From positions 1-63,321 of IMG/VR virus record IMGVR_UViG_3300030117_005840: DNA of 63,321 nt; one strand, 5' to 3'. This document shows positions 23,406-32,234 of the stretch, piece after piece. Position numbers and translations under genes: made by a program. The notes under the pieces were generated by a model. The model ran no database searches. It worked only from the letters and a program-made list of their open reading frames with translations, and was not told the origin of the DNA. The stretch is from a virus. Position 1 is the first letter of the stretch. The number at the start of each line of letters is the position of its first letter.

Positions 23406-24756
23406 GGAGCATATGTAGGTTAGCCATTTTCCGGTTAATGGCTTTTATTATGTTTTCCTCTACGCTACCGGAAGCGACTAGAATTTTTTGTAATGCATGG
23501 GATTTTGCACCATTACGATGAATCCTACCCAATGCCTGTGCGTGGTCTTTGGCTGAGAACGTAGGAGATATAAGACTAACACGCGCATGGTTACCGTTTA
23601 TGTCGTGCAGGGAGAGTCCTGTCCCTCCAGCTTTTATGTTAACCACTACGGCTCTAACCTCGTCGTTTTGAAAAGCGTCAACAACACTTTGTCTTTCGTC
23701 TATTGTCTGTGACCCGTCTATTCTAGGGCATTTTAACTTCTTACATAGCGCGTCTACCGTGTCCTTAAAGTTAACGAATATAACAACTGATTTGTTCTGC
23801 GACAAAAGGTCAGAAGCCATGTCAGCTATGTCATGGGTCTTGAATGATTCCGCTAGTTGCCGTGCTTTTAAAATATTAACTAGCACGTGCTCGCTATTTG
23901 TAACTACACCATCCTCTATATAATCCTCGACAATAGATGGTGTTATGCCTAGATCATCATAGGCTTTTAGTATCTTCGAAGATTCTTTGAATTCTATAGG
24001 CTCTATGAATACCCTGTTATTCTTAAACGAATCGGGAAATTGCTCTACAGTCAATTTCTGCGCACGCGCCCGATTAACAAACCGGCCTTTAGATGATATC
24101 TCATCTTTATATAAATGATCATGTAACTCAGTTAATCTCTTTCTACTTAAAAGCCTCCACTTACCCCACTCATCTTGTGAACAGCCAAACTGCTTCATCC
24201 ACGTAAACCAATTTACCTTATCCCTAATTATTTGGCGGTTTTGCCCATGAAGCCCCAACATATAACCCAACGCCCTCATCTCTGTTGGGTCTTCCGCAGC
24301 GGTAGCTGACATGGCGTGTATACGATAGCCTTGATAATTATGGGCGTGGTTAACTAAACTAATTAGTAATTCAGCATTTATAGTCCACGGTCCTTTACAT
24401 TTATGCACTTCGTCAACAAGGACGAGTGTCCCTTTAGGCAGCCCCCATCGGAATATTTTTTTCCCTTTTTTGGTTAAGTATGGAGTCTTGCCTGTCCTTA
24501 TTTTTTCGTAGTTCATTACGAACAATGGCTCAACGCCCATCTCGTCCAGCTCCCGTTCCCATGAGGGTATGACCGCTTTAGGGCATATTACCGCAACAGG
24601 CGATGCAAGCTGCCTCTTTAACTCCTTAGCAATATGAGCCGCTACGACGGTTTTACCGGTGCCTACATCACTTGAATCTAGCGTGTGCCGCCCGTCTAAT
24701 AAATGGTGTAGGAATCGTTTAGCCGCAGCGGCCTGAGTAGGGAACAGGGTTTTCAT
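23398..24756 (-). CDS. SF2 helicase, SNF2-like
   Basis: A 452-residue DNA-dependent ATPase. Motif I G32-TGKT36, motif II D115-EVH (DEVH), motif III SAT at 150-152, then the second RecA domain with VVIFVNFKD, INIKAGGTGLSLHD-like motif V and ALGRIHRNG motif VI. It probably remodels forks or branched DNA in phage replication or recombination, as similar small SNF2-type proteins do in other lytic phages. The next leftward gene overlaps its end by 8 bp. Confidence 0.85.
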   Translation of the reverse strand: MKTLFPTQAAAAKRFLHHLLDGRHTLDSSDVGTGKTVVAAHIAKELKRQLASPVAVICPKAVIPSWERELDEMGVEPLFVMNYEKIRTGKTPYLTKKGKKIFRWGLPKGTLVLVDEVHKCKGPWTINAELLISLVNHAHNYQGYRIHAMSATAAEDPTEMRALGYMLGLHGQNRQIIRDKVNWFTWMKQFGCSQDEWGKWRLLSRKRLTELHDHLYKDEISSKGRFVNRARAQKLTVEQFPDSFKNNRVFIEPIEFKESSKILKAYDDLGITPSIVEDYIEDGVVTNSEHVLVNILKARQLAESFKTHDIADMASDLLSQNKSVVIFVNFKDTVDALCKKLKCPRIDGSQTIDERQSVVDAFQNDEVRAVVVNIKAGGTGLSLHDINGNHARVSLISPTFSAKDHAQALGRIHRNGAKSHALQKILVASGSVEENIIKAINRKMANLHMLHG

Positions 24757-24806
24757 GCAGCAAAGGCTTACATGGAAAATAACTGAATGTCCAGAAAAAT
24801 ATTGAA

Positions 24807-25286
24807 CTACAACCTTTTACGCAAGTAGTGGGCGATCAAATACGCATCAATCATCCCATCGTGGGGCTTAGAAGCCCGCTTACTTTTTTGCCAACACTCG
24901 TCAGGAGCTAAGGTGTTGGCTACGGCAAGAGCTACCTCTTTTGTCTTTCCTTTTGGAATCATACCCAGCATCTCTTTTTGCCATTTATGCACGCTTACGC
25001 AGTTTATTTCCCATTGACGGCATTCGGCCATGCCTAGAATTTTTCCAAATGATATAGCCATTGATCGTATGGCTTGCGATGATCGCGCATGGCGTAAAGG
25101 TTCTTCAATAGCTACGGTGAATGGGGTGTTAAGCCCCATTATCCAATCGTAAATTTTACGGGAATCGACTTCTCGCTTACCTAGCCTATGAAAAGTAGGC
25201 ATTACTGTTTTATCAATAACTGAACCAGTGTGTTTAGATATAGCCACAAGACCGCCATCAAGACCGTTATCGATACCAACTATCAT
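24807..25286 (-). CDS. RuvC-like Holliday junction resolvase
   Basis: A 159-residue RNase H-fold nuclease. D6 (VGIDNGLDGG), E61/E62 (VAIEEPL) and D143/D147 (HDGMIDAYLIAHYL) fit the four-acid RuvC pattern. The PKGKTKEVAL helix is typical of phage resolvases. It would cut branched DNA before packaging. A 50-bp gap separates it from the helicase. Its ATG overlaps the stop of the gene before it by one base. Confidence 0.85.
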   Translation of the reverse strand: MIVGIDNGLDGGLVAISKHTGSVIDKTVMPTFHRLGKREVDSRKIYDWIMGLNTPFTVAIEEPLRHARSSQAIRSMAISFGKILGMAECRQWEINCVSVHKWQKEMLGMIPKGKTKEVALAVANTLAPDECWQKSKRASKPHDGMIDAYLIAHYLRKRL

Positions 25287-25555
25287 TAGTCGCTTAATAC
25301 AGGAGTGTATAGATAGTCTATGGCCTTTCTTTTAATCAACAACCCCTCACCCGTATAAGGGAGAAATATATCAATATTCTTACCCAGCATTTGTAAAAAG
25401 AATACTTCCTTAGCTCGTTGTGGCTTTACAAGGTAAAACTCTCCTTTACAGCGCATGCTTACGAACCGGAAATCCCTTGGTGGCAAATCCTCCCTTATTA
25501 ACACTAACGGGTCTATTACCAACAGCCTGTCAGGAAATAGATGGGATTTCTTCAT
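25286..25555 (-). CDS. Hypothetical protein, 89 aa
   Basis: I choose the ATG at 25555 (MKKSHLFPDRLLVIDPL). The farther ATG at 25612 would overlap the upstream gene by more than 80 bp. It is a compact alpha/beta-looking protein with basic and hydrophobic alternation (GEFYLVKPQRAKEVFFLQMLGKNIDIFLPY). No family recognised. Coupled by one base to the resolvase gene. Confidence 0.6.
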   Translation of the reverse strand: MKKSHLFPDRLLVIDPLVLIREDLPPRDFRFVSMRCKGEFYLVKPQRAKEVFFLQMLGKNIDIFLPYTGEGLLIKRKAIDYLYTPVLSD

Positions 25556-25799
25556 CGTCAAGAAATGAGGGTGTTGCATCCCCATAGTCATTTTGAAGAT
25601 ATTCATATTCATAACGCTCGCGTGCTTCTCTAGGAGTTAGCTTATATTCTGTCTCCAAAATTTTAAGCGTTATTTTTTTAGAGTAACACGCAACGGGTGC
25701 TTTACCAAACGTCTCTACGTTCCCTATGTATGCGTCATTAAGGCCCGAATAGAGTAGGATACAATGTTCAGCATTTTCGGTAGTCTCAGGAGTGCTCAT
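25530..25799 (-). CDS. Hypothetical acidic protein, 89 aa
   Basis: Unrecognised. It contains CILLYSGLNDAYIGNVETFGKAPVACYS, a strand-rich start, then a charged helix with LTPREARERYEYEYLQNDYG and an acidic end. It overlaps TerS by one base and the next gene by 26 bp, so it is expressed with replication genes. Confidence 0.6.
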   Translation of the reverse strand: MSTPETTENAEHCILLYSGLNDAYIGNVETFGKAPVACYSKKITLKILETEYKLTPREARERYEYEYLQNDYGDATPSFLDDEEIPSIS

Positions 25800-26407
25800 T
25801 ATTCAGAGTCTAGTTCCTCAACGTCGATAACTTTATCAGGGTTTACTTTTATAGAGCCTTTACCCCTATCAGCTTTCGCGTTATTGAGTATTGATATGTC
25901 TATCTGAACCTTCCCAGTCCCGCCACCGGTCTTAGCATTTAGACCGAGGTTTCGTCGTATTAGTTGATCCAGTTCAGATAGTTCACGGACGGTTTTAGGT
26001 CCGCGAAGATTTTTCATAGCATCGCGTAGCAGCTTTATTCCCGCCGCTGCGATATAACTTTGGTATTTCTCTGCCGGTGAGGATTGGGACTCCGCTATCT
26101 CCATCATGGATTTATCCTCCGCTAAGCGTGCATCGTGTTTAGCCAGCTTGACAGCATCATCAGTTGTCTCTTTCAGATTTTTGTCAACAGCCGTCCCCAA
26201 CGGATCAGGGTCTTTTGGTTTAGGATTAGATTCTGCGTGAGAGTTTGTCTTTGGAGCTACTCCCATTTCCCTTAGCCATCTACGTAACGTAGCGGGGTGA
26301 ATATCCAACTCCTTGCAGATATTCACCAACTTGTAATCCTTATTATACATGTCGAGAGCCCGTTTAATGAGTTCCGACTTTTTGGCTTTTTTGGCTTTTT
26401 TACTCAA
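25799..26407 (-). CDS. Terminase small subunit (TerS), probable
   Basis: A 202-residue protein starting with TTG at 26407 (no in-frame ATG nearby). A Lys/Ala-rich start (KKAKKAKK) precedes a clear helix-turn-helix (NICKELDIHPATLRRWLREMGV, residues about 29-50) that would recognise the packaging site. The middle is charged and helical, suited to ring assembly (SSPAEKYQSYIAAAGIKLLRDAMKNL). It is divergent from, and only 43 bp from, the large terminase gene, which supports the call. It could alternatively be a transcription regulator of the divergent promoter. Confidence 0.65.
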   Translation of the reverse strand: MSKKAKKAKKSELIKRALDMYNKDYKLVNICKELDIHPATLRRWLREMGVAPKTNSHAESNPKPKDPDPLGTAVDKNLKETTDDAVKLAKHDARLAEDKSMMEIAESQSSPAEKYQSYIAAAGIKLLRDAMKNLRGPKTVRELSELDQLIRRNLGLNAKTGGGTGKVQIDISILNNAKADRGKGSIKVNPDKVIDVEELDSE

Positions 26408-26450
26408 AGCATTTAATATATACTATTTAAATTGCTATAGTTCAAGTTGG
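26408..26450. promoter_or_regulatory. 43-bp AT-rich divergent promoter region
   Basis: The only gap between leftward TerS and rightward TerL. It is highly AT-rich (TTTAATATATACTATTTAAA within it) and must hold or follow the start signals of at least one of the two units. No clear -35 box can be assigned. The HTH of TerS makes autoregulation possible. Confidence 0.4.
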
Positions 26451-28214
26451 ATGGGATCAAAATTACACGTTTACGAACCGCGCATAGACCCCACAACAAA
26501 GAAGATGGATGTAGGTGGTTTATTTATACCGCCCACTAATACCTTAACGGCTCTGTTGTATGGCTTCGCTAATCACGAACTGCCTAAAGCCAGAGAGTAT
26601 TATTTCTGGAGGTTGTGTGATGAGTTATGGAATCATCCTGACTTACCTGAACCTTTAATGGTTAAACACCCTTGGGCAGTCGATATGATACGGGCTGTGA
26701 TAAGGAATAAATACGTAGCTATCGGAGGCGCAGCCAACAGTGGTAAGTCTCATACTATGGCCGCATGGGGAATCCTGAACTGGTTAGCCCAGCCCCGCGA
26801 TACCCTGATCCTTCTAACCTCAACCACGTTACGTGAAGCACGAAAAAGGATTTGGGGTTCAGTGATCAGCTTGCTGATGGTGATTGAGGGAGCACCGATC
26901 AGGATTCGGGATTCGATTGGTAATGCTGCTTATATAACAGAAGGAGGAAACCTAGTAGAGCGGGCAGGTCTATCCCTTATTGCGGCAGAAAAGTCTAAAA
27001 CAAGGGAGGCTGTCGGCAAATTCATCGGTATCAAACAAAAAAAAGTGGTCGTCATCGCGGACGAATTGTCCGAACTCAGCGAGGCAATCCTACAAGCTGG
27101 TCTGTCGAACTTATCCAAAAACCCATCATTTCAAATGATTGGTATGTCGAACCCCTCTAGTCGGTTTGACGCCTTCGGGGTTTGGAGCGAGCCAAAAAAC
27201 GGGTGGGATTCCGTAGATACTAATGTTGATGAAAAGTGGACAACTAAGTGGAATGGTAAATATATCCGGTTTGATGGGGAGCGTAGTCCTAATATAACAG
27301 CAGGCGAGGTTATATATCCTTGGTTACCTACGATAGAAAAGATCAATGAAGATAAAGCCTTATTAGGACAAGAGTCGCGGGGCTATATGAGAATGGTCCG
27401 CGCCGTGTTCTTCGACTCGGACGAAACAGAGGGTATATACTCAGAAGCAGAATTATCCCGATCAGGATCATTAGGTAAAATAGAATGGAGCGGAAAACCC
27501 ACAGCTATAGCCGGACTCGACCCCGCATTCACGAATGGAGGGGATAGAACTATACTGTATACAGGTTTTGTCGGATATGATTCAAATGGGCAGTATTGCG
27601 TTATGCTGGATGAAGCGTTGCAGCTCAACGACGATGCCACCAACCACGCGGTGCCTCGCACTTATCAGATCGTCCGGCAGGTGAAAGAGGCGTGTCAGAA
27701 GAGGAAGATACTTCCGCAGGATGTTGCGGTGGATGCCACAGGAGCCGGTGCGCCTTTCTGCGATGTATTGGCGGGGGAGTGGTCTGACGAGATACTTCGC
27801 GTTTCATTCGGTGGAAAAGCGTCTGATAAACGGGTTTCGGCAAATTCTAAATTAATAGGCACAGAATTATACGTCAATAGAGTTAGCGAGTTATGGTTTG
27901 TAGGGAAAGAACTGGTAAGAACCAAGCAATTGTTTGGAATAGATAATGCGCTCGCTCAGGAAATAACAGGACGTAACTACGAAATGATCAAAGGGTCTAC
28001 TCTTCGCATGAAGATCGAGTCTAAGCCTGATTATAAGGCGCGGTTTGGACGCAGTCCTGACTTAGCGGACGCTGCCTTTCTGTGCTTAGACTTAGCTAGG
28101 CAAAGACATGGGCTTGTAGCTGTTGAGCCAGTGGAAGATAGCTCGATTAATAAGGCACGTCCACGGCGGGATATAAAAGGACTTTCTAAGATTTTAGCGG
28201 TAGATCAAATCTAA
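26451..28214 (+). CDS. terL: Terminase large subunit (TerL)
   Basis: I choose ATG 26451 (MGSKLHVYEPRIDP), giving 587 residues. The earlier ATG would read through TerS. ATPase domain: Walker A-like GGAANSGKS near residue 91, Walker B VVVIADELSE near 196. The nuclease domain has GLDPAFTNGGD, VAVDATGAGAP and SPDLADAAFLCLDLA as the three acidic motifs of the RNase H-like fold. It pumps DNA through the portal and cuts it. Motif spacing suggests full activity. Confidence 0.9.
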   Translation: MGSKLHVYEPRIDPTTKKMDVGGLFIPPTNTLTALLYGFANHELPKAREYYFWRLCDELWNHPDLPEPLMVKHPWAVDMIRAVIRNKYVAIGGAANSGKSHTMAAWGILNWLAQPRDTLILLTSTTLREARKRIWGSVISLLMVIEGAPIRIRDSIGNAAYITEGGNLVERAGLSLIAAEKSKTREAVGKFIGIKQKKVVVIADELSELSEAILQAGLSNLSKNPSFQMIGMSNPSSRFDAFGVWSEPKNGWDSVDTNVDEKWTTKWNGKYIRFDGERSPNITAGEVIYPWLPTIEKINEDKALLGQESRGYMRMVRAVFFDSDETEGIYSEAELSRSGSLGKIEWSGKPTAIAGLDPAFTNGGDRTILYTGFVGYDSNGQYCVMLDEALQLNDDATNHAVPRTYQIVRQVKEACQKRKILPQDVAVDATGAGAPFCDVLAGEWSDEILRVSFGGKASDKRVSANSKLIGTELYVNRVSELWFVGKELVRTKQLFGIDNALAQEITGRNYEMIKGSTLRMKIESKPDYKARFGRSPDLADAAFLCLDLARQRHGLVAVEPVEDSSINKARPRRDIKGLSKILAVDQI

Positions 28215-28221
28215 CGTAAAT

Positions 28222-28312
28222 TTGACTTAAAAAGTTTCTCATGTGCATGTTTCCAGTTGTTTCTGTAATAGAAACAACTGGAAATGTTTAATAGAAGAAA
28301 TTTTATATGGGC
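28222..28312 (+). promoter_or_regulatory. Nested-hairpin element, copy 1
   Basis: A perfect 15-bp stem (TTTCCAGTTGTTTCT, 28250-28264, with 28270-28284; loop GTAAT), preceded by AAAGTTTCTC (28231-28240) and followed by TTAATAGAAGAAATTTTATATGGG. The same element is at 58835-58925. It lies between TerL and the next late operon and so can end TerL transcription and/or start the next unit. The TTAATA and TTTTATAT stretches could serve as -10-like sequences. Confidence 0.7.
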
Positions 28313-28358
28313 ACTCCAGTGTGTTGACTTACTGGATAAATCCCTTAAATTTTAAGTT

Positions 28359-28721
28359 ATGGCAGGTTCAAAGATAGCATCTTCATTTCTAAAAAAGTTA
28401 AAGGTAAAACCGACACCAGTAGTCCCACCCGAAGTATTGGATAAGGTTAGTAGGAAATCCCTCGGGGCTGCTAAAACTACGGCCAAAGCTAAGCCATCTT
28501 TGCGGGAATCAATGGCTATGGCTAAACCCGATAAAAAGGCTCTAGCCGCCGCTAGGAAAGCAAACCAACCGGCAGGCAGGACACAGAAGGATCGTCTGAG
28601 AGAGTATATGGAAGCAGGCGGCGTTAACGTCCCCGCTGGAGGGTTTCCCGACGATAACACACTCCGTATGGCTATGGAAAAATTAAAAACGCCAAAAGGT
28701 AAAAACCCCCCTAAGAAGTAA
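28359..28721 (+). CDS. Basic small virion-type protein, 120 aa
   Basis: A Lys/Ala-rich, probably largely disordered protein (AAKTTAKAKPSLRESMAMAKPDKKALAAARKANQ), ending KTPKGKNPPKK, with one ordered helix (RTQKDRLREYMEAGG). It starts the second late operon, 75 bp after the hairpin element, and overlaps the next gene by one base. It may be an ejected or DNA-binding internal protein, by composition only. Confidence 0.6.
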   Translation: MAGSKIASSFLKKLKVKPTPVVPPEVLDKVSRKSLGAAKTTAKAKPSLRESMAMAKPDKKALAAARKANQPAGRTQKDRLREYMEAGGVNVPAGGFPDDNTLRMAMEKLKTPKGKNPPKK

Positions 28722-29929
28722 TGGCAGCTCCTGAGTTTAAAGCTAAACCTAAAGGTATTAAAGGTAATATAGTTAGGGCGGTTTTTAATAAATTTAGATC
28801 GAAACCCACTGCACGCGATAAGGCATTAAGTAAATACCCTAAAGACTCCCCCGCTTTCGATACACAACGAAAGCTAGAGGATAGGATAGATGCCCAGAAG
28901 ACTTCCCTATCCGCCGCTGAACGCGCAAAGGTATTAAACAATCAGCTAAAAATGGAGGCTGCGCGAAAGCAGGGAGCCCCGCCTTTACAACGTAGGCAAG
29001 CACCCGCCACTACACCCACCCCTACACCTACACCTACACCTGCACCCGTTACACGCCCACGCACAGAACCTATTAGTATTGATAGGTTTGATAAAATGTT
29101 ACCACCCAAAGAGTTTGTAGCACGGCAACGCGCAGCATACGGTAACAAAGTGCCTAGTTGGCAAGTTTTAAAGAAAGAAGCTGAGGGATATGGATTCGTC
29201 GTCCCTGACAGCCCTAAAGACGTTGTAGAACACAACCGTTTAATGAACCGCAACCTTCAGTATCGAAAATACAAAAGGCAAGAGATTCAAAAGATATTAT
29301 CAGGCGACCCTGAAAGAGCCAAGGCCGAGATATTAGATATGAAACGGAAGGGGGTTGATGTGGATATCGAAAGCCCAATGCCTAAGCATTTAGCTGCGTC
29401 TACAAAAACGGATGAGTTAGGACGAATGGTCCCCGACAGACCACCTATCCAACACAGTGCTGAAAAAAATGCCAGACTTTTATTTGAAGCCCGCAGAAAA
29501 GCAGCAGCCGAAGCAGCAGAAAAACGATTAGCAGGACAACCTGATAACCTGATTCAAGACCTAGCTGAAACTGTTGCATCACAACAACCGCCCAAACCGG
29601 CTTCTTTAAGGATGGGGGGTGATCCCTTCGCAGAAGCCGAAGCTCAAATAAAATTCGGACGTAATATACCTCAAGTTAAGCGGCAAGGCACAGGAGGGGC
29701 GAGCAGTAAAACAACGCCGACTATTGATCGTCCTGTAGGACAGCCTAAGAAGATGTCTAAAAAGAAAAAGGCAGCTTTAGGAGCACTTATTGGAAGCCCA
29801 GCTCTCATCCCCGCTGCCGCTTACTGGGGTAGTGAAGATGAAGAAGAAGAAGAGCCACCGCAAAGGTCTTGGAAAGAAGGAGAGAGGGATAAATATCTAA
29901 AGTCACTAGGGATAAGCATAAAAAATTAA
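28721..29929 (+). CDS. Probable internal virion protein with Thr-Pro repeat
   Basis: A 402-residue highly basic protein. Residues about 93-112 are TPTPTPTPTPAP (from an ACACCT repeat). Much of the rest is charged helix (EIQKILSGDPERAKAEILDMKRKG and EARRKAAAEAAEKRLAG). Near the C-terminus a hydrophobic patch (AALGALIGSPALIPAAAYWG) is followed by an acidic EDEEEEE. Absence of enzyme motifs and its place ahead of the giant gene suit an ejection protein. Coupled to its upstream neighbour. Confidence 0.6.
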   Translation: MAAPEFKAKPKGIKGNIVRAVFNKFRSKPTARDKALSKYPKDSPAFDTQRKLEDRIDAQKTSLSAAERAKVLNNQLKMEAARKQGAPPLQRRQAPATTPTPTPTPTPAPVTRPRTEPISIDRFDKMLPPKEFVARQRAAYGNKVPSWQVLKKEAEGYGFVVPDSPKDVVEHNRLMNRNLQYRKYKRQEIQKILSGDPERAKAEILDMKRKGVDVDIESPMPKHLAASTKTDELGRMVPDRPPIQHSAEKNARLLFEARRKAAAEAAEKRLAGQPDNLIQDLAETVASQQPPKPASLRMGGDPFAEAEAQIKFGRNIPQVKRQGTGGASSKTTPTIDRPVGQPKKMSKKKKAALGALIGSPALIPAAAYWGSEDEEEEEPPQRSWKEGERDKYLKSLGISIKN

Positions 29930-29933
29930 GTAA

Positions 29934-30860
29934 ATGGCTGTTAATTATAACTCCCCATATTTTGTAGACGAGGAAAATAAAGTAGTCGGTCCCGAAGTCT
30001 TTATAACTCCTGAGATGGCCGACGCCGGATGGAAGGGCGGTAAAACCGTAAAACTAACGAATAGTAATGCGAAGAAATTTTTAGCTCCTATCAAACGCAT
30101 TCAGCAAAGACTTTCATACCCATTAATAACCGCTAAAACTAAAGACCCCAAAACGGGCGAGGAAATAGACGAACCCGATTACGCCAAGACCCACAATTGG
30201 GATGCTGAAAAGAAGAAGTGGGTTCCTAAAGAAGTCAAAGAACCTGATTACGGTTACGATATCGAAGCTGAAAAAGCCAGCCGCGCTGAGCGTGGGCTTC
30301 CTGAACGGATATCTATTAGAGAGCAACCCCTTCCTGCATGGACTGACCCAACATATACAGGCCCAGCAGTAGCTCCTGACTTACCGTTTCCTATCGAAAG
30401 GAAGCCAAAACCAGTAACTCCCTTGACGGGACGCCGCCGCGCACTACACCGTCAACGATATGGCAAAGAGTTAAGTGGTAGGTTATCGGAAGGATTAAAG
30501 ACGGGAAAATTTAATACGGTAAATGAGGAAGATGAGGCAAGGCGCAAAAAACTAGCACTCACGGATGATCAATCCACCCTATTCTTGAAGAAGGAACTAG
30601 CTAGGACGATAGAAGACAACATCGCCGCCGATAAAGATTACTATAAGAAAGCAGATAATCTGGACGAACTAGAGAATATTTTTGCTATTGGCGAACAGAT
30701 TGACCCGTGGTCTGGTAACATGACTCAGGCCAATATTGAGAGGTTTATAAATAAGATCGAAACTCGCAAACCATCGAAGCAGGAAATTTATGAGCAGGGT
30801 AAAGCACGCTTAGCACGCCAGCACGCTTCTCGTTTTGGACCTGCACCATGGGATAAATAA
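29934..30860 (+). CDS. Probable internal virion protein, 308 aa
   Basis: A charged protein rich in Lys, Glu and Pro without recognised domain. The start (YNSPYFVDEENKVVGPEVFITPEMADAGW) looks ordered; the middle is Pro/Lys linker, and the end is helical. It starts 4 bp after the previous stop and ends 5 bp before the next gene, clearly one operon with the coiled-coil and giant proteins. Confidence 0.6.
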   Translation: MAVNYNSPYFVDEENKVVGPEVFITPEMADAGWKGGKTVKLTNSNAKKFLAPIKRIQQRLSYPLITAKTKDPKTGEEIDEPDYAKTHNWDAEKKKWVPKEVKEPDYGYDIEAEKASRAERGLPERISIREQPLPAWTDPTYTGPAVAPDLPFPIERKPKPVTPLTGRRRALHRQRYGKELSGRLSEGLKTGKFNTVNEEDEARRKKLALTDDQSTLFLKKELARTIEDNIAADKDYYKKADNLDELENIFAIGEQIDPWSGNMTQANIERFINKIETRKPSKQEIYEQGKARLARQHASRFGPAPWDK

Positions 30861-30865
30861 GCAAA

Positions 30866-32194
30866 ATGGCTGAAGGAGATATAGCATACGACCCGAATTA
30901 TATGTCGGGTATGGCAGCGGCAGTCCCGACTGGACGGCAATCCTCTCGTCTACGAAGAGCCGCAGAAAGATTACGCAGACAAGGTTATAGGTCTGAAGCA
31001 GGCAAAATGATGCTTGAGGCAGAAAATATGCGTCTCAATGAGCCGTCCATAATGACGCCTGCATTCCGCTCTGCCGTAGAACAAGGAAGAGAAACTGTAG
31101 CCGCCGCCCGTCGATCCCATTTCGACGATACGATAGATTTTGAAAGGGACATAGTTCCCATGAGGCAGCAGTTCTTTCAGGATATAGCTCGTCCCGGCAT
31201 ACCAATAGGCCAACAGGAAATGTTAGCTAACAGATTTATGCCGTTATTAGATAACGAAGTGTTTGAAAGGCAACAGCGAGCGCAAAAACTACGAAGAGAT
31301 GAGGTTGCGTTTGAGCAAGCCCAATTGAATTTGCAAACTGCCAGAGACGCTACTAAACGACAACGCGAAGTGGAAGGCATATTACCTAATGTGGTAGATC
31401 AGATTAACCCCATAATTAGTGCCGACGCTACCAGTTCAGATAAGATTTCAGCTTTATCAGCTCTTAAACTTAAACACCCCACAGCGATTACTGACCCCCG
31501 TTTATCGGCTGTATTCAATACCGCGTATACGCAGGTAGCTGGGCAGAGAGAGGATGAGAAAACATCTGCTAGGCAGAAGTTTGATACCGCACTTGCCGCT
31601 GCTAGAACGGGATCAACGGAGGTCGTAAACGAATTTTACGCGCCAGATGATTCAATAGGAAGAGATTTAAGTGCCCTAGCCCGAGCCGTTAATAGTGGGG
31701 CTGTATCTAAAGCAGAACTGAAGAGAGCAGAGGACGCCTTGGTGCAAAAGCAATCTGGTTTGGAATATTACCTAACCCGTTTATCAGAGGCAGATAAGGA
31801 AGTTAACAGCTCCATGACTGCATTCGCTAAAGGCAGGGATGAGTTAGCTATGCCCTCACAAACAGGAGAAGCTGCGGGAGCCCCTCTATCTGTAGAAGAC
31901 TTCCGTAAGATGCAATTTGTCCGTGTATCCCGAGTTCTTAGGGATGTCATAGGACAAGAACGATTCGATAAAACGGATTTCGCAGACGTTGATTTAGAAA
32001 AAATCAGCTCTGACGAGTTAGTAAAACAATTTGCAGCGTTATTACGTCAGACGCGTGACGCCATTTCCTCTAAACGAGATGAGTTAAGTGGCCGCCGTTA
32101 CTCTTCGCTACCATCTTCAGGGGATCAGCCATCCACGGCTAGTGGGAGGCAAAGTCTCTTTGAACGCAAATTTGGGATTTCCCCAATCAGATAA
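30866..32194 (+). CDS. Coiled-coil internal virion protein, 442 aa
   Basis: A largely helical protein with long charged stretches (SSRLRRAAERLRRQGYRSEAGKMMLEAENMRL; ERQQRAQKLRRDEVAFEQAQLNLQTARDATKRQREVEG), Ala/Gln/Arg-rich, ending with a Ser-rich linker. The pattern resembles middle ejection proteins of podoviruses (T7 gp15 position), which form a channel with the large protein that follows. No sequence match is claimed. Confidence 0.6.
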   Translation: MAEGDIAYDPNYMSGMAAAVPTGRQSSRLRRAAERLRRQGYRSEAGKMMLEAENMRLNEPSIMTPAFRSAVEQGRETVAAARRSHFDDTIDFERDIVPMRQQFFQDIARPGIPIGQQEMLANRFMPLLDNEVFERQQRAQKLRRDEVAFEQAQLNLQTARDATKRQREVEGILPNVVDQINPIISADATSSDKISALSALKLKHPTAITDPRLSAVFNTAYTQVAGQREDEKTSARQKFDTALAAARTGSTEVVNEFYAPDDSIGRDLSALARAVNSGAVSKAELKRAEDALVQKQSGLEYYLTRLSEADKEVNSSMTAFAKGRDELAMPSQTGEAAGAPLSVEDFRKMQFVRVSRVLRDVIGQERFDKTDFADVDLEKISSDELVKQFAALLRQTRDAISSKRDELSGRRYSSLPSSGDQPSTASGRQSLFERKFGISPIR

Positions 32195-32234
32195 TGAGGT
32201 AATATACCTTTTAACTTTAACAACCTAATCTGCT

